64,000 bases of DNA from Symbiodinium kawagutii (Eukaryota; Sar; Dinophyceae; Suessiales; Symbiodiniaceae). The stretch covers positions 259,024 through 323,023 of the forward strand of contig VSDK01027962.1 in the NCBI GenBank assembly GCA_009767595.1. The letters run 5' to 3'. The first letter of the stretch is position 1. Each line of letters starts with the position of its first letter. This document shows positions 12,464-24,000 of this stretch, one piece after another. Under the pieces are notes generated by a model. It was not told the origin of the DNA and made no database searches. It saw only the letters and a program-made list of their open reading frames with translations. The position numbers and the translations under genes were made by a program.

Positions 12464-12582
12464 ACAATCAATCAATCGATCAATCAACCAACCAACCAAT
12501 CAATCAATCAATCAATCAACCAACCAACCAATCAATCAATCAATCAAGCAAGCAATCAATCAATCAATCAATCAATCAATTA
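12464..12582. repeat. (CAAT)n/(CAAC)n microsatellite
   Basis: Tetranucleotide AATC/AACC runs with AAGC variants. It is followed by a CACCAG-rich run at 12600-12670. Confidence 0.9.
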
Positions 12583-13149
12583 TTAACAAAAAACACGTGG
12601 AAACACCAGCGGCGCCAACAGCACCACTAGCACCACCAGCAGCACCACCAGCAGCACCACAGGCAGCAAGACCCAGCAACGCCGGCAGCACCACACCATA
12701 GACAGAGACACTAGGGCCCAGCCAGCAAGAGCAACAGCAGCGGCAACACCATTACAAACGCAGCACCGGTTGCAACAACAATTGGAAACGGCAGGTGAAC
12801 CAGGGCCACCGGCACCATCACAAGCACAGCGCCACCGAAACCCAACACCAACACCACGTACCACCACCAGGGCAACCATCATCACAACCTTCCCGTTGTA
12901 CATAAATTCAACGAATTCAGCCATTGCCATCGGCTGCATGGGACGGATGGAGGGCAGCACCATCAGCACTTCGCAGTTGTCTGTGTCCTAGCAACAATTT
13001 TTTTTCCCCTTCTCGCTGGCACTAACTGACAGGTGGCGGCCATCTGCCGGCCACTTGCACTTAAGCTGTGTTTTGCTTGTGTTGAAATAACCCTGGTTGA
13101 TGTCTCCCAATGATGAACAAATATGTCAGTCAGGCCTGTCGGCCATTGT

Positions 13150-13813
13150 GGAGCGGCCCATGTACGGCAGAAGCACGCGCACAAAAAAATAGTATGTACG
13201 TGTTCATTGTGCATGTTCTCCCGCACAAAATGCAACAAAATCACGCAAATGCAAATGCCACAGGGTCGCCGCATCAGCTGCAAAAAGTTGTCAGCCACCT
13301 AGCCCCTTGCAGCGCATTTTTTTTTTTCGATTTGTATCGTCCAAATAGCGGAAGGCCTGCCCAAGTGGGCATGTGTTGCGCCCATCATTCAACGGCAAGT
13401 CTCGCACTGTAGACTGCCAATGTCCAGTGTTAAATTCAACATGCCCGGAAACGTGTGGGTATGCCAGCATTTGCAACTTGATCTTTGGCTCTTGCCTTCA
13501 GATCATGCAACATTTTGTGCCACGGAGCAAACCAATTCACGTCAGCTGGGGGCCCAACGATGCGTCGAACAAACTTCCGGAATTCGATATCCTTTTTTTC
13601 AAAGTGGACGATTGCACGCATAATTTTTTGACAAAAAATGAAAGCCGTTGCTTGTTCCAGGTGTGCGATTTTAACGCCTGCTTGTTTCGATGCAACAGGG
13701 TCCTCCGTGTTACCGAATCCGGTGCGCCGACGTTTATTAAAAGACATGGTGCGTTTTGGGTGGGGGATTTTGACGTTTATCCTTTTTGGGACGGCACATG
13801 TTGATGCTGTCAT
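13150..13813 (-). pseudogene. Second LINE ORF2 tail, decayed, frameshifted
   Basis: Minus strand 13813-13436 contains EFRKFVRRIVGPPADVNWFA and PWHKMLHDLKARAKDQVANA, equivalent to the I-I-G-W-V-R...W-H-E block of the neighbouring LINE. After frame changes around 13440-13300 the tail resumes as TLWHLHLRDFVAF, the usual C-terminal W...F pattern. A poly-T tract (about 13317-13328) lies inside. The copy is old and non-functional. Confidence 0.6.
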
Positions 13814-14009
13814 CTAATGAAGAGGGCGTGTCAAAAAATATTGCGCGCTTAGTAGTTTTTCGAAAAGCGGGATGGCTTTACGTCATGACGGGAAAATTTG
13901 TTCGTTCTGAAACAAGACGTGTGCATGCCTGCCCATGGTCGACGTTTCCCACCCCATGGAACATTGCGCGCATAGTGGTTTATCGCGAATTTTTTTCCCC
14001 GGTGTGAAA

Positions 14010-14505
14010 TCAGTCTGCCCCCAAGGGTTGTAGGCTCCACTGTGGACCGGCCCAACTGGGGCAGGCACGCGCACCAGAAGAAGTATGCACATGTTCGTTG
14101 TGGATGTTCTCCCGATTTTTCCCGCACAAAACGGAACCAAATCATGCAACTACCATCGCCATTAGACCGCGTCAACTACAAGAACTTGCTATTCACGTTG
14201 CTCTTCGCAACGGCCGAAAGTTACGAATTGCGTGGCCCAAGTGGCTGACTCAAACCGGTTTGGCAGCAACAGATTGCACCTGTTTGTTTTTGATTTGTTC
14301 CACGCGACGGGAATAAAATGGAATAGCAAGGAATAGCTAGTGCAGCCGCCAACATGAATGAGAAGATTTGTGGGGACCAACCAGGGCAGGCAAATGAATG
14401 AAAACATGGACTCACGATCAAATCCGCAAATGAATCGCAACCACGCGATGGGAACCAACATGAAACAGCGATATTACCAACAACGAAATGAATGACTTTT
14501 GCCAT
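14010..14505 (-). pseudogene. Third LINE tail fragment, decayed
   Basis: Minus strand carries FRFVREKSGEHPQRTCAYFF and HDLVPFCAG, matching the end of the copy at 13150-13813. At DNA level 14040-14140 is a diverged duplicate of about 13150-13245 (both contain a GGCCCA...CAGGCACGCGCAC-like block, then TGTTCTCCCG). Only the 3' end is recognisable. Confidence 0.5.
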
Positions 14506-14815
14506 TTCCGCACTTTATCTTGGAATTCGTTTCACCTCTTTGCGCCCAAAGGTGCTGCCGACTGGCCTGCAGGATCAAAATCAAACTTGTTCATAATGGT
14601 ACCACTGCCAACTCTAGCAATTTGTCACTGACGATGACCACAACAAAAACAACACCAACACAAACAGCAACAACAACAACGACGACGACGACCGCCAGAC
14701 AAAAAAACGAAAAAAATAAACCTCTTGTGGCATTGGGCATTGGAGTTGCTGGGGCCTTTTTTTTTGCCCTTCGCCCCGTCCGAACCAGATCCTAAATGGA
14801 CATGGGGAAACAGGA

Positions 14816-15790
14816 TTAGTGACACCAAAATACTACAAAGGATTGCTCTTCGGCGATCCAAACATGTTCTTCTTTGGCTGCCTCGGGCCATGGGAACCCA
14901 AAAGAAAAATTTGCGAATGCAGATAAGCGGTCATCCAACCTTTGGCATGGACGACCGCGATCACGCGTTGGCGTTGTTGTAAAATTCGATGGCCAATTGT
15001 CCACAGGGTTCCACACTGGTGCCAACATTGGCCATTGGTTTGTTTTGGCGCAAATGGCTGATGCCATCCGAAACTGTTTCACAAAAAGTTTTTCGGTCCA
15101 ACGTCGGAGGGAACATGTTTCACTCGCTCTTGCCAATTTCAATTGAATTCTGCACATGGTTTCATGCCAATCTTCACCAGGAACACGGACCCAACCAATT
15201 ATGGATCTCATCATGCGTTTTTGCGCGCCATCCAATCTTGACAGCTGACCCTGTGTAAGAGGTAAGGTTGACAAACCGAACAATGCAGTTGGAGCGATCC
15301 CGGCATCAAAAAAATTCAACCCGAGTTTCAGATTCACGTGCTTGTTTGTCAGGACAGCCCTGTGTTTGTGAAATTTTGCCCGTGCTGCTTTGAGTCGATT
15401 AGCAATGTCGATGGAACTGCGTTTCGCCATGTCGCCACTAAAATTCCTGCCCAAATATTTGTGCAAGTCATATACCGTACCAATTCTCTCTCTCTCTCTC
15501 TTCGGGCGTGGCGGGCCAGCCGCCGTCTCACAGAGACGCCCAGGTGGCGTTTGTATGTGTTTGTGCCATCACATTCCTTAAATGCTATTCATGCGAGCGA
15601 GGTTCCAACATTCCATGGGCAAATTAGAATCATTCCGGTTTTTGCGTTGCCCAAGTCGCTGCAGAAGATGATGCGTTGGGCTGGAATCCAATAGCACGAC
15701 CATTTCCAAGGCATCCGCCGGCCGGTGCAACCATATAGGACAAACCGCATGATCGCATAGCCGCAACTCAAGTTTTTTCAACCGCAACAA
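14816..15790 (-). pseudogene. Non-LTR (LINE) retrotransposon reverse transcriptase, C-terminal half, decayed
   Basis: Minus-strand ORF 15466-14816 (216 codons) reads HKYLGRNFSGDMAKRSSIDI, NRLKAARAKFHKHRAVLTNK, LFGLSTLPLTQGQLSRLDGA and QKRMMRSIIGWVRVPGEDWH, ending with a GRPCQRLDDRLSAF block. This is the thumb/connection region that follows the polymerase core in LINE ORF2 proteins common in dinoflagellate genomes. Upstream on the same strand (about 15600-15790) a degenerate Y-A-x-x region followed by ADALEMVVLLD is compatible with a ruined RT active site. A CT microsatellite at about 15485-15500 has opened between the two. No intact endonuclease or RT was found, so it cannot be autonomous. 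Confidence 0.75.
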
Positions 15791-16134
15791 CGGGAGTAGA
15801 TGAACAATGGAGCACAAAGAACAAAAACAAACGGGCGGAAACGGAAGGACAGGATGATGAGAATGAGGGAACGATGTATATGTGGAAACGAGGGACAAGG
15901 ATGAGGATGAGGATGAGGATGATGCTGCTGAGAAGCAAAGCGCAAAATGTCGCCGCCACCACACCTTTGGCATCCTTTGGCGGAACACCTTCAAAACACA
16001 ACTGCCAAAACGCGACCAAGAACACTTCCAGCAGACACCACCACCACAACGTACTCGTACCAAATGACCGCAAAATTCAAACAAAACCACAAGACACCAG
16101 CAGAACCAACGACAATGCCGGCCATGATGATTTC

Positions 16135-16910
16135 GGAGGAAAGACACTGAATGATCCATGAGCGATACTGCCGATCATGATGAATGAGTTGATAAAGACT
16201 GAAAATTGTGAAACAATGAAAATTGAAAGGTTTATAAAGGTGTATGAGTGATGATGATGGTGATTAAATTTAACTCGATGAACACAGGAACCATCAACAA
16301 ACAAAATGAAAAATTGTGCATGAGGGACAAAAGGGGACGATGACGGTCATGGAAGTTGACATGAAAAACGAAAATGTTGAAACTATGGGATTTGAATGAT
16401 GCATGAGCGAGGATGATGGTCATGACTGGATTGATGAAGACGAAGGCGATGAAGATGATGCGGGTTGAAAAATGGATGTTTGAAAATGATTGTCATGATG
16501 GTTGGCCCGGTGAAAACGAGGAGAACAAAATGCAAGTTGAACCAGGCATGGTTGATGATGACAGTCATGATGATTGAAGTTAGGAGAACTTTATACAATG
16601 CGAGTTCCAGGACGCATGAGTAATGGTGACGGTCGCGATGATTGAGGTGATGAAGACGAACATACAGAAAATGATGCGGTCGGCACGACGCATGTGTGAT
16701 GATGATGGTTATGGTCCATGGTGGCTCTGTTGGCATCAGGGAATATGAAAAACACGTTGCGATTGAATTCCACATGAGTGAAGATGATGGTCACGATGAT
16801 TGCAGAAACACTGAAGTGCATGATCCATTACTAGTGATGAAGGTCATGATGTTTCTGATGGATATGATGCGAGTTGAATGACCCATGGGTGATGATAATT
16901 GACAAGGAAT
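16135..16910. repeat. Degenerate about 80-bp minisatellite
   Basis: A word like GACGCATGAGTGATGATGG followed by TCATGATGATTGA recurs near 16150, 16233, 16320, 16402, 16550, 16613, 16692, 16772 and 16883. On the minus strand this gives repeated I-I-I-T-H-A-(S/W/E)-F peptides in shifting frames. Confidence 0.55.
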
Positions 16911-17647
16911 TAGATCCAGCAGCAAGATGATGCAAAAAAAATACAGATGGTGGCAAAACAATCGAAACATGCGGAAATCCAAAACATTTGTCCACACGCG
17001 AGGGCATAAACACAAACATAAAAACAATTCAAAACAAACAGTACATGCAGACCCACGCGATCATCACAAAAAAATTGGTGTTTGGAACAGTGTCGCCGGG
17101 GTGGAAAAAATCAACCCGATATCCTTCCATAATGTGTGCGATTGCAATGGTGATCAATGGTGCATGTGACCTTGAGGAGCTTTGCCTGTCCGCATTTCTT
17201 GTCGCCGAACGATTTCAAGAACTTGTTCGCATGGGTTTGGCTCAGAAATCGGTGCCCCAGTTCAAGTGGAACCCATGTTTTGGAACGCTTGCAGATGGCC
17301 CGTTTGGAAACTATGCCGTCAAGTTGGGTGGAAAACTATGGGGAAACTTGTTCGCAATATTTTGCATTTTTTATTGTGATGTGGTGATGGTGACTTTGGC
17401 TACGAAAGCATGATCTGGCCTCGCATTCCTAATTTTGGATCACCTTATATGCCGCTGTTTCAGCATTATATTTCTTGATGTTTGTTATGTTGATTGATGG
17501 TGCTGTTGGTTGTTGTTCTGGCTTTTTGTTTTTGTTGTGATTTTTTGGTTGTGTTGTGCACTGTAATTATGTATGTTGTTTTTGATGTTTGTTGATTTGT
17601 TGTTGTCCCTGTTTTGTGGTTATGATATGATGTTGCAATTGCTGGCT

Positions 17648-17652
<5 letters not shown>

Positions 17653-17682
<30 letters not shown>

Positions 17683-17824
17683 GCCGTCACTGTTCCTTTA
17701 TTTGTTGTTTGTTGATGCTGAGTTTATGCTATTGTTTGCGATTGTTGATCTTGTTATTTGATGTTATTTGTTTTTTCTTTGTCCTACATTGTTTGCTGTG
17801 GTCTTCTAAATTTGTGTTCTCGTA

Positions 17825-17855
<31 letters not shown>

Positions 17856-17998
17856 GCCGTCACTGTTCCTTTATTTGTTGTTTGTTGATGCTGAGTTTAT
17901 GCTATTGTTTGCGATTGTTGATCTTGTTATTTGATGTTATTTGTTTTTTCTTTGTCCTACATTGTTTGCTGTGGTCTTCTAAATTTGTGTTCTCGTAT
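17653..17998. repeat. 173-bp tandem duplication with (GTT)n
   Basis: Two nearly identical units. TTGCCGTCACTGTTCC starts at 17681 and again at 17854, and both units end in GTGTTCTCGTA. Each begins with a GTT microsatellite, which probably seeded the duplication. Identity suggests it is recent. Confidence 0.9.
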
Positions 17999-18077
17999 CT
18001 AATTTCAAAATAATTGTCTCTGCGTTTTTGCCTTGTGCTTGATGTGGTGGGGTCCTTGATGGTCCTTGCCTACCCAG

Positions 18078-21000
18078 GAGATAAGGAGCCGTTCAGCCTC
18101 CCCGGGCGGCAGCGATGGAAGCAACGGAAGTCGCCGGAGAACGCTGTGCCGCGACCCGTCGAGCGAAAACCTCTTCGTGGACCTGGGCGCCCACCCACGG
18201 AGTCATCAAAGCGTGGCTGAAACGAACGGGGCGATGGGAGATGATGGGAGGATGATGGGAGGATGCGAACTCTAGGTGAGCCCACCAACACATGGGTGAA
18301 CAGAGCTGGGCTAGTCATGAGATGTGAACAGCTATGGGGCCCATAGCCACGCCACATGTAGCCACTCACACCACAAATCACTTGTAATGTGCCAAACGAT
18401 TGGTTTAAAATGGCCTGGTGTAGGCAGAGCAAAGCAAAAATCCTCAAGATAGCCTTGTTTTTAATTGTTTTGTGTTTGTTGGTGCAAGTTTGGGGCATTC
18501 TTGGCAAAACCAATCAGTGCGTTCCCATACGTTCCCGGTTTTTCCGGATACCACCGTGAGGGCGACCAGGTACTGTAATTGCGTAGTTCTAATTTCAGTT
18601 TTGACGCGGGAAAAGGAGGCGGCTGACTCTTTGGTTTGGTACATCCTGGTACGAGTCACGATCAAAATATATCAAAATCAGGTCGAAACTGCAATGGCTG
18701 GCTTCTGTTCCGAGCAGACATCATTTTAAGCGGCTGTCGCACCAACTCGCCGCAGCGGGTTGTGGCAAGTCTGATGGGTTCCTGGACTGTTGATCAACAG
18801 CCGTGAGCTGTGGCTTTCCTGAGGGCAAGTTCTTGCAGAATTTGATATACCATGGGCAACTGGAGACCATCAATGAAGCGGTTGGCTTAGCTCAAGTCAC
18901 GGGTCGAGGCTCCATGCTCAGCAGCAGCATGGTAGCACTTGGTGAGACCTGGAGGGCGTTTGGAACCCTTGGTGGCGGGGTTTGCAGGTTTGCCGAAGTC
19001 AAGCTGTATCTACCCAACCAGCCGGTGAAAGGCTTTGGGTTTCTTTGATGACGAAAATGGAATTAGCAAGGGACCAGCCAAGATGACTGTGATGATTGTG
19101 ATGTGGCAATATGTGGCACGATGGAACCAATGAACATAGCCTAGCTAAATCGCAAGAGGGTGTATTTTAGTTGACGGGTGTGTGTTTGCAAAATGCCGGC
19201 ATAATATGACATCCCACCTTTGTTTTCATGCGCGCTCGAATGTGCAGAAAGTACGTTCGATTTGTTGCTCGCGTACCAAACCTTTGCTGAGGCATTTTCA
19301 CTTTGGTTGCTTCCGCGATGGGAGCCGGCTGCCTGTCTTTGCCGCACATGTTCAGTGCCTTGTCATGACCAAGAGAAGTGGAAAGTGACCCAAGCTCAAC
19401 TGTCAAAAATACAAAGTTGACCCAACTTTCCTGGGCTTCCCAATTTGCCAGCCGCCTTTAAGGTAAAGTGGGCCTGGCCCTGGGTTTGACCTTGCTCACC
19501 AGTGGAGCGATTTTGGCACCTTGGATGCAGTGAGCTTGGGTGCTGCTCCCATGGGAGCAGTTCCAACGGATTTGACACAGCTTGGGAGCTGCTTCTGCGG
19601 GGAGGCGCACATCTCCCTGGTGATTCTGATGAGCTGCGCGCGCTACACCCAGAGCCGATCCTTTGCTGAGCTGGTGTCGCAACTTGCGGCAGAGAACGAT
19701 GCGAACGATCTCGTGCCGTGGCGCGATGCAACCCTGTGGCTGGGGCGGGGGAGTTTGATGGGCGATTTCTTTCAAAGAGCAGCTGGCCAAAGGAGATAAT
19801 TTTGGATTTGTATGTGTAGGTTTAATATGAGAATCTATGTGCCAATGCAAGCTACGAACAATATACTACAAGCTTACTAGCTTAGTCAATGATATGCAGG
19901 TATCAGAGACAAACTGGCTGAAAACTTGCTTTAAGATGAGGATGTTTTGATGTCTGACATTTTGGTGATCAAACCTGAGGTCGCAAACCTGATAACAGGG
20001 CAGCTTTGCTGCTGGCATTTTGGGCTATGAGCGGTCAGCAATCAATCTTGCACTGGAATTTACATGCCCATGATGTGACAGGTACCTGTTTATGAATTTA
20101 CATGATTTATGCACTTAATTCATTAATTATTCATATGTTTAAGTATTTGTATTTGTTTTGATACGAATATATGAGCATTTTATCAATATCTTTGTGTGTT
20201 AATTTATTCATAGAGATCTACATTATTGCATTTCCATTGCAAAATTATACATATGCCAACACAGGCTAGTTCATTTTTGAGAAGCCCTGGGCAAAATACA
20301 CACATGCGCACAGCATGCTTGATGTGCACCTTCTCACTTTTGTATGTTTGAACCATGCATAGCCACGCATAGCCATGCCCAAATGGGATCAAACAGGTAT
20401 ATTTGTGCAAGCAGGTTAGAACCTGAAACGTATCAGACGGTAAGATGCAATTACCCTGAAGCTAGCATTTTGCCTTGCAGCAATGGTAACCACATGGGCC
20501 AAAGTCAATGGAGAAGAGACCAAAGGGCTTGGCTCCAAGACCGCCCATGACTTTTGCTTAGATCATGCCTTGCCCTCATGCTGTGCCCCTGTCCCGCTGC
20601 AAGGAGGGTTCCATCAGAGATCTGACTGTGGATGTGGTCATCACCCTCTATGGCATGGCTGCTGTGCTGATCTACATGATGCTGATCGGAGATTTCATGT
20701 CGGACATTGCTTCTGGGCCAAAATTTGTGTGGTTTGTTTATGTTTGTTTGCAGTTGATGGATGTGCTGTCGAGAAGGCAACCCCTACGATCAGGTAGAGT
20801 GTAGGTTGATTTGGCACTGATAGTTGGAATTAGAGCACCTGTCTCTAAACCCTGTGACATGTTGCCCTCAGCAGCATCCAAACTGCAAAGATCGAATTCG
20901 GCTTTTTTGCCATAAGAAAACCATCATTTTGGAATTTGTATCTGCGCCCATCAAATTGGTATTGTCATCAATTCCGTTTGATTATTTTGGAATTTGTATG

Positions 21001-24000
21001 TGCGCCGGTTGCGATGGTTGTTTTTGATACCCTCTGGTCTCTGGTAAACTAACCTGGCAATGGAAAATCCAACATTTCTTGGTGTTTTCCCTGGGTTTCA
21101 CTATAAAACATGGTGATTTTGCATTGCTATGTTAGTTTACCGGCCTGTAAGTCAATCTGAATCACCCTGAGTTGTTTCCTTAGTGAAGATCCTTGGCTTG
21201 GCACATGGGTGCTCCCCCAAAATGGCTTCCCCATAGGGGTTCCCATTTTGAATTGACGCTTGGTAGCACCAATGGTTGGTGCCGGCTATCAGGACTGCAT
21301 GGTGCTGCTTATATTTCCAGTATCCTTGTTGGTACCGCTTGGCTTAACGGTGTTAATTGTATCCTCGAATGTTGCTTCTGTTGAGATGCCCTTGCTTTGC
21401 TACTGCCGTTTTATATTTGGATGAGTCTTTGTGGTCGGGATGTTTTGATATAATTACGGCAATTTCTTAAAATAGGGGTGCCCCCAAATCATGCAATGTT
21501 GACTATTCATAGCAATAAACCATCCATTGTGGAGGGTCCCCCATTTTGCGCACCGATCATCTAGCTGAATGCTATTGTTGGTTGTTATCCCCTATTATCA
21601 ACCATTATTCATGGAGTTATACTTCCTATCAACCACGTGTACGATGTTATAAGTTATAACCCCTGTCATTAATGCTGATATAACCCCCGTTATTACTGAT
21701 TATAACCCCTGTTATCATTGGTTATAATTAACCCCTATCATTAATGATTACAACCACCATATGCTGAACCCTGCCCGTTCTTCAACATGTTGTGTCGGCT
21801 CTGAGGCACGGTCGCCCTTGTTTGACCTGCAGGAGGTTGGATGGTGACAGCTGGGAGGTGTTATCACATTATACCAGGATTTACAGGGGTTATAACTCCA
21901 TTAATCGTTGATAATAGGGGAGAACAACCAACAATAGTAGGGGAAATACCAGCAGGGCGCAGTCAAAAAACAAATGCCAGCCATCTGGTCGTTTCTCATG
22001 TCAAAGGGAAGCCCAAAAAATGCTTGGTTTATTGCAATAAGTGGTTGCTATTGGGTGATTATTGGGTGATTTCGGTGCACTCCTGTAGTAAGAAACGCCC
22101 ATTGATCCAATGGGGAGAAAATCAGTGATGATACATCCCTGCATCACCAATATGTGGAGGTCGACACGTGTCGGTCTGGCGGATCAGCTGCCACTACTCT
22201 GAGGTACACCTCTGAAAGTGAAGCGTTATGAAGGAGTGTTCCGCACCATTATCCACTGATGAAAAGTTATTGCATTGGAGTTGTACTTTCCGCACCCATA
22301 GCCACAGATGTATTTATGAACCGGAGTAACCGGTGTATCATATCATTTCCCGGGGTACGCCTTGGAAGAAATTGATCGGCGAGCTTAGTGAGGGGTGTCT
22401 AGGGGGGATTGATGATGAGAGTTGGCAACCATTATTAGCGTCTATTTCATCGATCGCTGCTATCATGAACTGTTGCAAGCCACTATCAATAAATTATGAC
22501 TGGCAATTCGAATTATATACGGTTTTTTCTTGTTTGATGCTTTATGGTCTGTGGTAATTGGAGGTCCTACGCCTGAAATACAGTATGGGGGTGCAAGGGA
22601 AGCACATGTCCACTTGCTACTCATCCATTATAGTGGTTTGCCCTTTTGATGCACAAAAAAGTCATCCAAAAGAAAGTGGCCGGTAGATGTTTCATCCATA
22701 TTTGTCCCATAATTATCCGTGTATATTGAATAGACTAGTAGTTGTCCAACAGCGTTCCACATGATTCAGCCTCAAGCCTTAAAGAAACTACTAATTGGCT
22801 ATGAGCCAACTAGTCAGCCATGAACTGTTTGAACTAATCACTACTCAGCATCCATCATTTTTTTCCCTGTTGGTTTTCAACCATCCCCAGGTCTCCCGTC
22901 ATCGAGTGATCTTGGCATCGCTGCTGGTGGTCTTTCCCTTGTCCATACCACGATGCTGTGGCAACATTTGCTAGGTAGCCAACCATCATGCAATGACAAG
23001 TTGATCAACAATTAGGCAGCTGAATTCATTTGGGTTGCTCTTCAGTAGGTCATTAGTTGATAGGTGCGCTCGGGTCTTGTGTGTTTTGGGCGCCTCTGTG
23101 AGGCGGCAGACTGCCAAGCCCAGCGAGAGAGAGAGAGAGAGGTGGAAAGATGATGAGGAAGATTTACAACGATAAACGATCATAAAAAGCTGGCGCTTCA
23201 GCGAGATTAGTGGTTCCTTGTTGCGGACCACCCATTGCTTGCCTTGAGTCTTTTCCGTTTCCTTTCACTTGCATCTCAGTTCATTAAGGCCATATCGAGG
23301 TGGTCAGGACAAGTTACTGTATTAGTAATTAGTAAACCTTCCAAGTTCACCCTCAATAACTGCTGCTTCCCATGAAAAAAGATGGCCTATTGATGTGGAG
23401 CTCCCTTTGCGAGGCTTGCAGGAGGCGTAAAACCACCTGAAACACCTGATCGCTTGAAAATTGAAACCCTTTGCACCGTATGTGATGCAACAAGTGCATG
23501 TCAATCCAAATGAATATGCAAACATTTGGAACAGTGGTTGAAACTTGGAACGTGGGCCAAAGAGGCTTGCACAATTCTTGGCATATTCTTCTTTTAGCTT
23601 GTGTTCCAATTTCCAATAGTATATAACTATATAACCAAGTAACCTGCTTAGTCTGCTAGCAATGCGTTTTCGATTGAAACGCCACAGCACCGCCAACGCT
23701 GGCGCACACCAAGGACATGTCACTGCACTGAGACATATATCATTCGTGAGCATCAGTGCCATCGTGTTCCTGACCGTGGTGGTGGCTCTGAAAGCCCCAG
23801 CCTACAGGGAGACCTTTGCACTGGAGGTGGAGCCAGCTCCAGAGCTAGCTGGGTGCAGCGTCTGGACGGTGGCTCGGTTGCATGAGGCAACCAACCTATG
23901 AACAAACCAAACCCCTAACGAAACAACTACGTTTATCTACATTTATCATTTTCTTTGATAGCTTCGGATGTTTTTTGTTTCTGCTTCTTGTCCACTTTGT

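Noticed and set aside
16988..17413. 141-codon plus-strand ORF as a gene
   Set aside because: No recognisable domain, no convincing splice sites, and it sits among decayed repeats; both strands are partly open. It may be retroelement debris.
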